DNA of 64,000 nucleotides from Pseudomonas spelaei (GTDB taxonomy: Bacteria > Pseudomonadota > Gammaproteobacteria > Pseudomonadales > Pseudomonadaceae), in NCBI RefSeq assembly GCF_009724245.1, contig NZ_WNNK01000002.1, positions 124,001 through 188,000 of the forward strand, in the 5' to 3' direction. Positions 44,618 through 53,179 of this stretch are shown piece by piece (the stretch's first letter is position 1; each line of letters opens with the position of its first letter). A program made the translations under genes and the position numbers. A model generated the notes under the pieces. It was not told the origin of the DNA. It saw nothing but the letters and a program-made list of their open reading frames with translations, and ran no database searches.

Positions 44618-45430
44618 ATGCTCCCTTTGTCACCCAGTTTGCTCACCAGTCTCGCCGCCGCCCTCTTGTATGCCGCTGCGACTATCTACCAAGGCACACG
44701 CCTGGCCCAATGCGCCAAGGCGGATAAGCGCCTGCTGGCCAGTCTTGGCGTGCTCGCCCTGCTGGCCCACGCCGCCAGCCTGTTTACCCATCTGATGACG
44801 CCGGTCGGCCTGGGCCTGGATTTTTTCAGCGCCGCCAGCCTGATTGCTGCGGCAGTGATCGCCCTGACCCTGCTGGCCTGTTCGCGGATTCCCGTGGAAA
44901 ACCTGCTGGTGTTGCTGTTCCCGTTGGGGATGCTGACCGTGCTGCTGGCGCAGTTCGCGCCATCAGGCACGGTGCAGGTGATTGATGAAGAGCCGGGCAT
45001 CCTGGCCCACATCCTGCTGTCGATCCTCGCCTACGGTATGTTCACCATTGCAGTGTTTCAGGCCTTGTTGCTGCTCTTGCAGGACCACCAGCTCAAACAC
45101 AAGCACCCCTCCGGGCTGATCAAGAACTTCCCGCCGCTGCAAACCATGGAAAGCCTGCTGTTCGGCTTCCTCTGGGCCGGCTGGACCTTGTTGTCACTGT
45201 CACTGATCTCCGGCTGGCTGTTCGTCGAGAACCTGTTCGCCCAGCACCTGGTGCACAAAACCCTGCTGGCGTGCCTGGCCTGGGTAGTGTTCAGCGTGCT
45301 GCTGTGGGGCCGCAACCGCCTCGGCTGGCGCGGGCACAAGGCGATCCGCTGGACCCTGGCCGGCTTCTGCCTGCTGATGCTGGCGTATTTCGGCAGCAAG
45401 CTGGTTCGTGAATTCATCCTGCATATCTGA
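44618..45430 (+). CDS. CcsA/CcmC-like cytochrome c assembly membrane protein
   Basis: I start at the ATG at 44618 with AGGA 5 nt upstream, giving 270 residues. It has about eight membrane helices and matches the cytochrome c assembly (CcsA/HemX-like) family, including the helical segment HILLSILAYGMFTIAVFQAL and the partly conserved WxWLxW-like region. The role in heme handling is inferred from the family and is not shown for this ortholog. It is divergent from ffh and followed after 12 bp by the CorC-like gene, so the two probably form an operon, as in PAO1 as I recall. Confidence 0.85.
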   Translation: MLPLSPSLLTSLAAALLYAAATIYQGTRLAQCAKADKRLLASLGVLALLAHAASLFTHLMTPVGLGLDFFSAASLIAAAVIALTLLACSRIPVENLLVLLFPLGMLTVLLAQFAPSGTVQVIDEEPGILAHILLSILAYGMFTIAVFQALLLLLQDHQLKHKHPSGLIKNFPPLQTMESLLFGFLWAGWTLLSLSLISGWLFVENLFAQHLVHKTLLACLAWVVFSVLLWGRNRLGWRGHKAIRWTLAGFCLLMLAYFGSKLVREFILHI

Positions 45431-45442
45431 CGGGCAGTAATA

Positions 45443-46681
45443 ATGGACAACTTGCCCCTGGGGCCGATGCTCGCGGTAATCGCCTTGCTGATTTTGTGGT
45501 CGGCGCTATTTACCGCCATCGAAGCCGCCCAACACCATTTACTGGCCCTGCGCCCTGGCACTCGCCAAAGCGACAAGGCCGACGCCCGCCTGAGTTTCCC
45601 GCGCAACAGCCTGATCCTCTGTAACACCCTGTGCCGTGCCGTGGTGGTGATTCTCTGCACCTTGCTGGCGATCTACGCGTGGGCGGAAAACGGCCCCTGG
45701 CTCGGCTGGGCAATCTCTTGCGCCGCGCTACTGGTGCTGGCCGATTACCTGCCGCGCACTCTGGCTACCCGCCACCCCCACGCAGTGCTGGGGTTTGGTA
45801 ATACGCTGCTGGGCGTGCCGCTGAAAATCCTTTATCCGCTGGCCTGGCTACTTAACGGCATCAGTCTGTTATTACTGCGTCCGTTTGCCCGCAAGGCCGG
45901 CATCGTCAAGAAAAGCGACGAACCACAACTGGATCACGACGATGAGCCGGAACCCGAAACCTCCAACGGCCGGGAAGCAGGCATGCCGGGTATCCACGCC
46001 CTGGACAACATCACCGTCAATGACATCCTGGTCCCCCGCAGCGAAGTGGACGGCATCAACCTGGATGACCCCATCGAAGAGATCATCGAGCAGTTACACA
46101 CTTCCAAGCGCACCCGACTGCCGGTGTTCCACAGCGACATCAACCAGGTCGAGGCGGTGCTCAATACCCGCCAGATCCAGCACCTGCTGCCGGACGCCAG
46201 CCTGACCAAGGACGCGTTACTGGCGGCCTGCCATGAACCCTACTTCGTCCCCGAAAGCACGCCCCTGCAACTGCAACTGCTGAACTTCCATAAACAGCAG
46301 CGACGCCTGGGCATGGTGGTGGACGAATACGGCGAAGTGCTGGGCATCGTGACCCTGGAAGACATTCTCGAAGAAATCGTCGGGGAATTCGAAAGCGAGC
46401 ACAGTGTGGATAACCCGCACATTGAGCCGCAACTGGACGGCCGCTACGTGATCGACGGCGCGGCCTCGATTCGCGAGCTGAACAAAAGCCTGGGCTGGCA
46501 CCTGCCCAGCGACGGGCCGAAAACCCTCAATGGCCTGGTGACCGAAGCGTTGGAGACCATTCCCGATTGCGCGGTGTGCCTGAAGATTGGCCGCTATCGC
46601 CTGGAAATCGTCGAAACCGAAGACAACCGCGTGAGCAAGGTGTTGATCTGGCACACCAGCACGGTGCCAGTGGCCGCCTGA
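45443..46681 (+). CDS. CNNM/HlyC-CorC family membrane protein with CBS domains
   Basis: The 412-residue protein has an N-terminal CNNM (DUF21) membrane domain with about four helices (residues 1-145). A tandem CBS pair at about 195-320 (VNDILVPRSEVDGINLDDPI and LGMVVDEYGEVLGIVTLEDI) is followed by a C-terminal CorC_HlyC domain at about 330-405 (RYVIDGAASIRELNKSLGWH). Members are linked to Mg2+ and Co2+ homeostasis. It follows the CcsA-like gene after 12 bp with a TAATAATG start overlap, so translational coupling is plausible. A REP doublet follows the stop. Confidence 0.9.
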   Translation: MDNLPLGPMLAVIALLILWSALFTAIEAAQHHLLALRPGTRQSDKADARLSFPRNSLILCNTLCRAVVVILCTLLAIYAWAENGPWLGWAISCAALLVLADYLPRTLATRHPHAVLGFGNTLLGVPLKILYPLAWLLNGISLLLLRPFARKAGIVKKSDEPQLDHDDEPEPETSNGREAGMPGIHALDNITVNDILVPRSEVDGINLDDPIEEIIEQLHTSKRTRLPVFHSDINQVEAVLNTRQIQHLLPDASLTKDALLAACHEPYFVPESTPLQLQLLNFHKQQRRLGMVVDEYGEVLGIVTLEDILEEIVGEFESEHSVDNPHIEPQLDGRYVIDGAASIRELNKSLGWHLPSDGPKTLNGLVTEALETIPDCAVCLKIGRYRLEIVETEDNRVSKVLIWHTSTVPVAA

Positions 46682-46691
46682 ACGCGATCCG

Positions 46692-46778
46692 TGTGGGAGC
46701 TGGCTTGCCTGCGATACAGGCGCCCCGGTATATCAGGTGTACCGAGGTGCTGCTATCGCAGGCAAGCCAGCTCCCACA
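46692..46778. repeat. REPIN after the CorC-like gene
   Basis: TGTGGGAGCTGGCTTGCCTG at 46692 is inverted in the arm ending at 46778, the same core as at 17185. The remaining 200 bp up to the MFS gene shows no other clear feature. Confidence 0.9.
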
Positions 46779-46979
46779 CCAATCCGACTCATTCCCAAAG
46801 ATCCGTGCCTGGACCCTTGTTTACCTCTCAAACCCCTTCCTATAATCCCCACGGCTTACCAAACCCCGTCCGACCGGTGCTCGCTCCCATCCCGAGCCGC
46901 TCCGCGCATAACCCTGATCCATGGGTGCAAGACCAATAATAATCCGCGCTCAAGCGCGCAATGACTTCAGGGATACTCC

Positions 46980-48290
46980 ATGAGCACCGCCTATAACGAG
47001 GCCGCGACCGCCGCCCCGACCAACTCGACCGCCCGTGTCGCCACCGCAAGCATCATCGGCACCGCCATCGAGTTCTACGACTTCTATATCTACGCCACCG
47101 CCGCCGCACTGGTGATCGGCCCGGTGTTCTTCCCACAGACATCCGGCACGGCGCAGATGCTCGCGTCATTCCTGACCTTCGGTATCGCCTTTATCGCTCG
47201 CCCACTGGGATCGGCATTGTTCGGGCATTTCGGTGACCGCATTGGCCGCAAATCGACACTGGTGGCGTCCCTGCTGCTGATGGGGGTCTGCACCACGCTG
47301 ATCGGCTTGCTGCCCGGCTATGACAGTATCGGCGCCTGGGCACCGATTCTGCTCTGCGTACTGCGTTTCGGCCAGGGCCTGGGCCTGGGCGGGGAATGGG
47401 GCGGCGCGGCATTGCTGGCCACCGAGAACGCACCGAAGGGTAAACGCGCCTGGTTCGGCATGTTCCCACAACTGGGGCCATCCATTGGCTTCCTGGCCGC
47501 CAACGGGCTGTTCCTGATCCTGGCCATGAACCTGAACGATGAACAGTTCCGCAGTTGGGGCTGGCGCATCCCGTTCATCCTCAGCGCAGCGCTGGTGATG
47601 GTCGGCCTGTATGCACGCCTGAAGCTGCATGAAACCCCGGTCTTCGCCAATGCCGTGGCCAAGGAAGCGCCAGTGAAAGTGCCATTGGTGGAGCTGTTCA
47701 GCCAGCATTGGCTGCCGGTGCTGCTGGGCGCGGCCTCGATGGTGGTGTGCTATGCGCTGTTCTACATCACCACGGCGTTTTCCCTGAGTTACGGTGTTTC
47801 GACACTGGGCTACAGCCGCGAGACCTTCCTCGGGTTGCTGTGCTTTGCGGTGCTGTTCATGGGCCTGGCCACACCGCTGGCAGCTTTGGCCAGTGATCGA
47901 TACGGGCGCAAACCCGTGCTGATCGTCGGCGCGGTCCTGGCGATCCTGTCGGGCTTCACCATGGAGCCGTTGCTGACCCATGGCTCGACCTGGGCCGTGG
48001 CATTGTTTCTGGCCCTGGAGTTGTTCCTGATGGGCATTACTTTCGCCCCGATGGGCGCGATGCTGCCGGAACTGTTCCCGACCCGCGTGCGTTATACCGG
48101 TGCTTCAGCGGCGTATAACCTGGGTGGAATCGTGGGTGCGTCGGCCGCGCCCTTCTTCGCTACCAAGCTGGTGGCGATGGGTGGCCTGAGTTATGTCGGC
48201 GGGTATGTGTCGGCGGCAGCGTTGCTCAGCTTGATTGCTGTGCTGTGCCTGAAAGAGACGCGGGATAACGATTTGAACAAGGTCGACTGA
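46980..48290 (+). CDS. MFS transporter, metabolite:H+ symporter (MHS) type
   Basis: The 436-residue protein has 12 predicted membrane helices. It carries the MHS signatures ASIIGTAIEFYDFYIYATAA near the start, the MFS loop GHFGDRIGRKSTL between helices 2 and 3, and RFGQGLGLGGEWGGAALLAT. This subfamily (ProP, ShiA, KgtP) imports organic acids, betaines or shikimate with protons; the substrate cannot be told. AGGGA precedes the ATG by 6 nt. It is monocistronic and followed by a REP pair. Confidence 0.9.
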   Translation: MSTAYNEAATAAPTNSTARVATASIIGTAIEFYDFYIYATAAALVIGPVFFPQTSGTAQMLASFLTFGIAFIARPLGSALFGHFGDRIGRKSTLVASLLLMGVCTTLIGLLPGYDSIGAWAPILLCVLRFGQGLGLGGEWGGAALLATENAPKGKRAWFGMFPQLGPSIGFLAANGLFLILAMNLNDEQFRSWGWRIPFILSAALVMVGLYARLKLHETPVFANAVAKEAPVKVPLVELFSQHWLPVLLGAASMVVCYALFYITTAFSLSYGVSTLGYSRETFLGLLCFAVLFMGLATPLAALASDRYGRKPVLIVGAVLAILSGFTMEPLLTHGSTWAVALFLALELFLMGITFAPMGAMLPELFPTRVRYTGASAAYNLGGIVGASAAPFFATKLVAMGGLSYVGGYVSAAALLSLIAVLCLKETRDNDLNKVD

Positions 48291-48299
48291 TAGACCGCT

Positions 48300-48384
48300 T
48301 TCGCGAGCAAGCCCGCTCCCACATTTGACCGTATTTCCACAGTTGGAATGCAGTTAAATGTGGGAGCCGGGCTTGCCCGCGATA
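48300..48384. repeat. REP pair after the MFS gene, opposite arm order
   Basis: TTCGCGAGCAAGCCCGCTCC (48300 onward) is inverted in GGGAGCCGGGCTTGCCCGCG (up to 48384). Here the CTCCCACA ends point inward, the reverse of the pairs at 17185 and 46692. Confidence 0.85.
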
Positions 48385-48396
48385 GGCGCGCTGCGG

Positions 48397-49578
48397 TTAC
48401 AGCTCGACTACAACAGCCTTGGAAGCACGCACTGCTTTAGCCCGAGCAGCCTCGATCGACTCATCCCGTGCCAACGCCACGCCCATGCGGCGCTGGCCGT
48501 TCACTTCCGGCTTACCAAACAGACGCAGCGCCGTATCCGGCTCGCTCAGTGCAGCACCGAGGTTGGCGAACGCCGTCTGGGTCGACTGCCCTTCCACCAG
48601 AATCACCGCCGAAGCCGATGGCCCGAACTGACGGATCAATGGAATCGGCAAGCCCAGAATCGCCCGTGCGTGCAGGGCAAACTGCGACAAGTCCTGGGAA
48701 ATCAGGGTCACCAGACCAGTGTCGTGCGGGCGCGGCGACACTTCGCTGAACCATACCTGATCGCCTTTGATGAACAGCTCAACGCCAAACAAACCGCGGC
48801 CACCCAGCGCTTCAGTCACCGCCTTGGCCACACGCTCGGACTCGGCCAGAGCGATCGGGCTCATCACCTGAGGCTGCCAGGACTCCTGGTAATCACCCTT
48901 CTCCTGACGGTGGCCCACCGGCGCGCAGAAGGTGGTGCCGCCCACGTGGCGCACGGTCAGCAGGGTGATTTCGTAGTCGAAGTCGATAAAGCCTTCGATG
49001 ATCACCCGACCTTTACCGGCACGGCCGCCTTCCTGAGCATAATCCCAGGCTTTCTGCACATCATCGGCACTGCGCAGCAGGCTCTGGCCCTTGCCCGACG
49101 AACTCATGACCGGCTTCACAACACACGGGAAACCGAGGTCTTCGACCGCCTTGCGGTAGTCTTCCACGGTGTCGGCGAAGTGGTACGGCGAGGTCGGCAG
49201 GTCCAACTCTTCGGCGGCCAGACGACGAATGCCTTCGCGATTCATGGTCAGCAGCGCGGCGCGAGCGGTAGGAATCACAGTAAAGCCTTCGGACTCCAGC
49301 TCCACCAGGGTGGACGTGGCAATGGCTTCAATTTCCGGGACGATGTAGTGCGGTTTCTCCGCCTCGATCACCGCACGCAGGGCGGCGCCATCGAGCATGT
49401 TGATCACATGGCTGCGGTGGGCAACCTGCATGGCCGGCGCGTTGGCGTAGCGATCCACGGCAATCACTTCAACGCCCAGGCGTTGCAGCTCGATTACCAC
49501 TTCCTTGCCCAGCTCACCGCAGCCACACAGCAAAACGCGGGTCGCGGTTGGCGACAATGGAGTTCCGATTCGGGTCAT
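48397..49578 (-). CDS. purT: Formate-dependent GAR transformylase PurT
   Basis: The 393-residue ATP-grasp enzyme converts glycinamide ribonucleotide to formyl-GAR using formate and ATP, an alternative to PurN in purine synthesis. It begins with the biotin-carboxylase-like fold ([20 protein letters not shown]) and has the ATP-grasp loop [14 protein letters not shown] and the metal-ligand region [25 protein letters not shown] lies 6 nt before the ATG. It is transcribed alone. Confidence 0.96.
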   Translation of the reverse strand: MTRIGTPLSPTATRVLLCGCGELGKEVVIELQRLGVEVIAVDRYANAPAMQVAHRSHVINMLDGAALRAVIEAEKPHYIVPEIEAIATSTLVELESEGFTVIPTARAALLTMNREGIRRLAAEELDLPTSPYHFADTVEDYRKAVEDLGFPCVVKPVMSSSGKGQSLLRSADDVQKAWDYAQEGGRAGKGRVIIEGFIDFDYEITLLTVRHVGGTTFCAPVGHRQEKGDYQESWQPQVMSPIALAESERVAKAVTEALGGRGLFGVELFIKGDQVWFSEVSPRPHDTGLVTLISQDLSQFALHARAILGLPIPLIRQFGPSASAVILVEGQSTQTAFANLGAALSEPDTALRLFGKPEVNGQRRMGVALARDESIEAARAKAVRASKAVVVEL

Positions 49579-49647
49579 CTCAGGTCCTCAGGGGAGCGGA
49601 TCGTAGGGAGAAAGGCCGGCATTTTACATGAACTGTAAAGATTGGCC

Positions 49648-50115
49648 TCAGTTGGCGACACGCTGCTTGCGTATCCGCCAGGCCATCGCCAGCCAGACCA
49701 CCGTCACCCCGGCGAATTTCGAGACCAAAGCGGTCCCCGCAACGGCGGGTGTCAGGGCGCCGATCAGGCCGAAAAAGATAAAGGTATCGAGGGGTATGCT
49801 CAGTGCCGAGCTTATCCACAGCCGATCGTGCAATGGACGCTTGGTGATGCTGAACACCAGCCAGTCAATGCACTCGGAGACCGCGAAGGCCGTGGCGCTG
49901 GCCAGGGCGATGGCGGGGTCGGAGGTGACATAGGACAGCACCAGCGCTGCCAGCATGGCGATGATCGCGCCATGACCGAAACGGGTTTGCACCATGTCAC
50001 GCAAGACAAACACCAAACCACCCCAGGCGGACCAGATTATGTCCAGGTGCGGGGCGGTGGAAAAAGCGAAGTTGATCAGCACGACGCTGCTGATATAGGC
50101 GATCAGGAAAAACAT
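49648..50115 (-). CDS. VUT-family membrane transporter (YhhQ-like)
   Basis: The 155-residue protein has about five membrane helices and a preQ0/vitamin uptake (VUT) family look: FFLIAYISSVVLINFAFSTA at the start, SATAFAVSECIDWLVFSITK in the middle. Family members import 7-cyano-7-deazaguanine or related small molecules for queuosine synthesis. It is shorter than YhhQ (about 220), so the substrate may differ. The ribosome site is weak. It lies 69 bp upstream of purT on the same strand. Confidence 0.7.
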   Translation of the reverse strand: MFFLIAYISSVVLINFAFSTAPHLDIIWSAWGGLVFVLRDMVQTRFGHGAIIAMLAALVLSYVTSDPAIALASATAFAVSECIDWLVFSITKRPLHDRLWISSALSIPLDTFIFFGLIGALTPAVAGTALVSKFAGVTVVWLAMAWRIRKQRVAN

Positions 50116-50185
50116 GGGGCGAGGGACCTGTGGGCAAGGGCCACAGGGTACTGCACATTGAGAAAGATGTCGTCTGGGCGGGCCT

Positions 50186-50268
50186 CATCGCAGGCAAGCC
50201 AGCTCCCACATTTGACCGAGTTGTCAGGTAGCGCACAGAGCAATGTGGGAGCTGGCTTGCCTGCGATA
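50186..50268. repeat. REP pair between the VUT and DUF1289 genes
   Basis: CATCGCAGGCAAGCCAGCTC (50186 onward) is inverted in GTGGGAGCTGGCTTGCCTGC (ending 50268). The CTCCCACA ends point inward, as at 48300. Confidence 0.88.
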
Positions 50269-50276
50269 GCGCACCA

Positions 50277-50492
50277 TCAGGCGCCAGACTTACCCGGGAT
50301 CATCCACATCATCCCGCTCGCCTTGGCCCGCTCATGACACAACCCCAACACCACCCGCCGCTCGGCATTGTCCATGCGACTCCAGCGCGTGATTTCATCC
50401 ACCGTGCGCTGGCAGCCGGTACAAATATCATCGTCATCCAACGCACAAATATTGACGCAAGGCGAAGCCACTGGGCGTTCCGGTGTATTCAT
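50277..50492 (-). CDS. DUF1289 small cysteine protein
   Basis: The 71-residue protein has four N-terminal cysteines in [19 protein letters not shown] (CxxxC...CxxC), the DUF1289 signature thought to bind a metal, and a helical tail with [13 protein letters not shown]. Its ATG overlaps the stop of the gamma carbonic anhydrase gene by 4 bases, so it is the last gene of a three-gene unit. Function is unknown. Confidence 0.9.
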   Translation of the reverse strand: MNTPERPVASPCVNICALDDDDICTGCQRTVDEITRWSRMDNAERRVVLGLCHERAKASGMMWMIPGKSGA

Positions 50493-51013
50493 TCTTCCTG
50501 CTCAACCAGATCACGGGCATAACGCTGAGCGTTATGCACATAGTGCGCGGCGCTGGCTTCGAGCATGCGTTTCTGCGCATCGGTCAGTTCGCGCACCACT
50601 TTGCCCGGCGAACCCATCACCAGCGAACCATCCGGAATTTCCTTGCCTTCACCAATCAGCGAGTTGGCGCCAATGATGCAGTGTTTGCCGATCTTCGCGC
50701 CGTTAAGGATGACCGCATTGATGCCGATCAGGCTGTAATCGTCGACGGTGCAACCATGCAACATGGCGTTATGGCCAATGGTCACGCCGGTGCCCAGGGT
50801 CAGTGGGTAGCCCATGTCGGTGTGCATCACGCTGCCGTCTTGCACGTTGCTGTTCTTGCCAATCAGGATCAGCTCGTTATCGCCGCGCAATACCGCGTTG
50901 AACCAGACGTTGGCGCCCTCTTCCAGCTTGACCTTGCCCACCAGCGTGGCGTTGGGCGCTACCCAGCTGTGGGGATGGGTCTCGACTCGGGCGTCGCCCA
51001 GGCGGTATTTCAT
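50489..51013 (-). CDS. Gamma-class carbonic anhydrase-like protein
   Basis: I use the ATG at 51013 with GAGGG 8 nt upstream (start [20 protein letters not shown]); an upstream ATG at 51037 is less well placed. The 174-residue protein is a left-handed beta-helix of hexapeptide repeats ([20 protein letters not shown]). It carries the three metal-ligand histidines of the CaiE/PaaY/gamma-CA family in HTDMGYPL and [10 protein letters not shown]. Catalysis by this subgroup is uncertain. It sits in an operon between the CoA-pyrophosphatase-like Nudix gene (40 bp upstream) and DUF1289. Confidence 0.9.
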   Translation of the reverse strand: MKYRLGDARVETHPHSWVAPNATLVGKVKLEEGANVWFNAVLRGDNELILIGKNSNVQDGSVMHTDMGYPLTLGTGVTIGHNAMLHGCTVDDYSLIGINAVILNGAKIGKHCIIGANSLIGEGKEIPDGSLVMGSPGKVVRELTDAQKRMLEASAAHYVHNAQRYARDLVEQEE

Positions 51014-51053
51014 GGTGTGGCCCTCACGGCGTGCCATACGAAACGATGGCTTA

Positions 51054-51656
51054 TTAAGTATTGATAAAGCTTTTTGGCGGACGATGCAGGCTGATGTCAG
51101 CGTCGTCATAGAGCAGATTGATCAGCTCGACGATCATGATCGCCGTCAGCCCCCAAATCTTGTACTCGCCAAACCGATAGCTGGGTACGTACCAACTGCG
51201 ACCCTGATAATCGATACGGTGGGTGTGTTCACGGGGATCCTGGCGGAAAAATTCCAGGGGCACACTGAAGACAGCGGCGATTTCCGCATCGTTGGCCAGG
51301 TATTCCACGTAATCGGGGATGATACCGACATAAGGTGTGACACGAATGCCATGCAGGGAAATCAAGGGACTTAGCGGGCCGATCACTTCCACCAGACCCG
51401 GTGGCAGGCCGATTTCTTCTTCGGCCTCGCGCAAGGCGGTGAATATCAGGTCCGGGTCTTCGGGATCGCGCCGCCCTCCGGGAAACGCTACTTCACCGCC
51501 ATGGGTCGACAAACCGCTGGCCCGCAACGTCAGAATCAGCTCTGGTTCGTCGCTGCGGGTGATCGGTACGAGCACGGCCGCCTCCGGGAAACGGCCGTCA
51601 GTCTCCAGCGTGTGTGGCGTATGATTGCTTACCCGGCGAAGTAGCTCGTCCAGCAT
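51054..51656 (-). CDS. Nudix hydrolase, CoA-pyrophosphatase (NudL/YeaB) type
   Basis: The 200-residue protein has the Nudix box [20 protein letters not shown] continuing EEIGL. The preceding [18 protein letters not shown] is the UPF0035 motif that marks the CoA-pyrophosphatase branch, which splits CoA into phosphopantetheine and 3',5'-ADP. It is the first gene of the unit with the gamma-CA and DUF1289 genes, and divergent from the second Nudix gene at 51803. The substrate assignment is by motif only. Confidence 0.9.
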   Translation of the reverse strand: MLDELLRRVSNHTPHTLETDGRFPEAAVLVPITRSDEPELILTLRASGLSTHGGEVAFPGGRRDPEDPDLIFTALREAEEEIGLPPGLVEVIGPLSPLISLHGIRVTPYVGIIPDYVEYLANDAEIAAVFSVPLEFFRQDPREHTHRIDYQGRSWYVPSYRFGEYKIWGLTAIMIVELINLLYDDADISLHRPPKSFINT

Positions 51657-51802
51657 GAGTCATCTCGATCTGTTGGCTACCTTGCATCATGCACCAAAGC
51701 GTGCAGGCGCCCAACCCCAAAACCCGGGCGGTGTCGCTAAACGACAACTTGCAGGCCCAACCCTGTCACGCCAAGATAGGCGCACTCGTCAGGAACCCCA
51801 GC

Positions 51803-52351
51803 ATGAACTTCTGCAGCCAGTGCGGTAAACCAGTCACACAGCGCATTCCCGAAGGCGACGCACGCCTGCGTTTCGTCTGCGATCACTGTCAGACCATTCA
51901 CTACCAAAACCCTAATATTGTCGCCGGCACTGTGCCTGTCTGGGGTGACCAAGTGCTGCTGTGCCGCCGCGCCATCGAGCCGCGCCTGGGCTTCTGGACA
52001 CTGCCCGCAGGCTTCATGGAAAACGGCGAGACCGTGGAACAGGCTGCCATGCGCGAAACCATGGAAGAAGCCTGCGCCCGAGTGCGCAATCTGAGCATCT
52101 ATACCCTGATTGACGTGCCGCACATCAGCCAGGTGCATATTTTCTACCGCGCCGAGCTGGTTGATCTGGATTTTGCCGCCGGTCCCGAGAGCCTGGAAGT
52201 ACGGCTATTTGATGAAGCCGACATCCCTTGGTCCGAGCTGGCTTTCCGCACGGTCGGGCGTACCCTAGAATGCTTTTTCGCTGACCGTCGGCAACAGTCG
52301 TACCCGGTGCGCAGCGAATCGGTACCGCCACTGACTGCGTTGGCCAAATAA
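51803..52351 (+). CDS. Nudix hydrolase with N-terminal zinc ribbon
   Basis: I start at the ATG at 51803 with AGGA 8 nt upstream; a 38-residue-longer frame has no such support. The 182-residue protein begins with a zinc ribbon (MNFCSQCGKPV and FVCDHCQTIH, four Cys) followed by a Nudix domain with box GFMENGETVEQAAMRETMEE. Zinc-ribbon Nudix enzymes include NADH pyrophosphatase NudC-like proteins, but this one is shorter and the substrate is unknown. The following L,D-transpeptidase starts 37 bp later on the same strand. Confidence 0.9.
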   Translation: MNFCSQCGKPVTQRIPEGDARLRFVCDHCQTIHYQNPNIVAGTVPVWGDQVLLCRRAIEPRLGFWTLPAGFMENGETVEQAAMRETMEEACARVRNLSIYTLIDVPHISQVHIFYRAELVDLDFAAGPESLEVRLFDEADIPWSELAFRTVGRTLECFFADRRQQSYPVRSESVPPLTALAK

Positions 52352-52388
52352 CAATCCAGACAGTCCGTAGTCTTCTAAGGGATATCGC

Positions 52389-52895
52389 TTGATGCGTTGG
52401 TTGCTTGCTCTGATTTGCCTGTCGTTCGCCACGCTGTCGCCGGCCTCCACCCTGGAGACCCTGAACGGTAAACCTGTCGAAAAGATCCTGGTTCTCAAAT
52501 CCGCCCGTCAGTTGCAGCTGATCAATGACGGCAAACCACTCAAGACCTACCGCATTTCCCTGGGCAGAAACCCCAAGGGTACCAAGCTGATGGAGGGCGA
52601 CCGCAGAACCCCGGAAGGCCTCTACTGGATCGACTGGCGCAAGACCAGCGACCGCTTCAACCTGTCCATGCACATCTCCTATCCCAACATTACCGACGCT
52701 GCCCGTGCGCGCCGCGAAGGGGTACTTCCGGGCGGCATGATCATGATCCACGGCACCCCCGACGCCGAGGATTACCCGGAAGAATGGTTCCACACCCTGG
52801 ACTGGACCGACGGCTGTATCGGCATGCGCAATGTCGACATGCGCGAGGTCTGGAACCTGGTCAAGGACGGCACGTTGATCGAAATCCGGCCGTAA
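52389..52895 (+). CDS. YkuD-family L,D-transpeptidase
   Basis: The 168-residue protein has a signal peptide (MRWLLALICLSFATLSPA) and a YkuD catalytic domain (VLKSARQLQLINDGKPLKTY). The catalytic His is in MIHGTPDAED and the nucleophile Cys in TDGCIGMRN, where the usual Ser-His-Gly-Cys is Thr-Asp-Gly-Cys. Such enzymes cross-link peptidoglycan or attach lipoproteins through 3-3 links in the periplasm; those with variant motifs can have other substrates. AAGGGA precedes the ATG by 8 nt. It is monocistronic or follows the Nudix gene. Confidence 0.85.
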   Translation: MMRWLLALICLSFATLSPASTLETLNGKPVEKILVLKSARQLQLINDGKPLKTYRISLGRNPKGTKLMEGDRRTPEGLYWIDWRKTSDRFNLSMHISYPNITDAARARREGVLPGGMIMIHGTPDAEDYPEEWFHTLDWTDGCIGMRNVDMREVWNLVKDGTLIEIRP

Positions 52896-53031
52896 CTTTC
52901 GACCGCTGGTAAAAATCAGCTAAAAAACTCAAAAAAAATCCCAGCCTCAAGCGATGCCCGCCAGTGAATACCAGTTCACCTGCCAGGCATGACTGGAGGC
53001 TGCGCGCCTCTGCCACAAAGAAAGACCTCTC

Positions 53032-53042
53032 TAATACCACTT
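53032..53042. promoter_or_regulatory. Operator-like half site upstream of nagR (distal)
   Basis: TAATACCACTT is the exact inverse of AAGTGGTATTA at 53113-53123, 81 bp downstream. The pair suggests a looped or two-site binding arrangement for a GntR/HutC-type repressor. Confidence 0.5.
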
Positions 53043-53098
53043 GATTCAGCGCACTATAAAGGCGCCCGTAAACGCTTGCCTGCACCATTTTCGTGGCA

Positions 53099-53127
53099 TT
53101 GACATGGTATTTAAGTGGTATTAATTT
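53099..53127 (+). promoter_or_regulatory. nagR promoter overlapping operator-like repeats
   Basis: A perfect -35 TTGACA at 53099-53104 is followed by an AT-rich -10 region around 53120-53127. Two direct copies of TGGTATT (53105-53111 and 53116-53122) lie in the spacer, so a bound regulator would block RNA polymerase. The closest known relatives are NagR/DasR/YvoA sites built on TGGTNTAGACCA. The start-site assignment is inferred. Confidence 0.55.
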
Positions 53128-53179
53128 CCGACCACTACCGGGCGACAACACTCCAATAACCGCATCGGAAACCCTACAG

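Noticed and set aside
46692..50268. Possible CRISPR array from recurring palindromic repeats
   Set aside because: The repeats are few, widely spaced, paired as inverted arms and lie between genes; no spacers of constant length and no cas genes.
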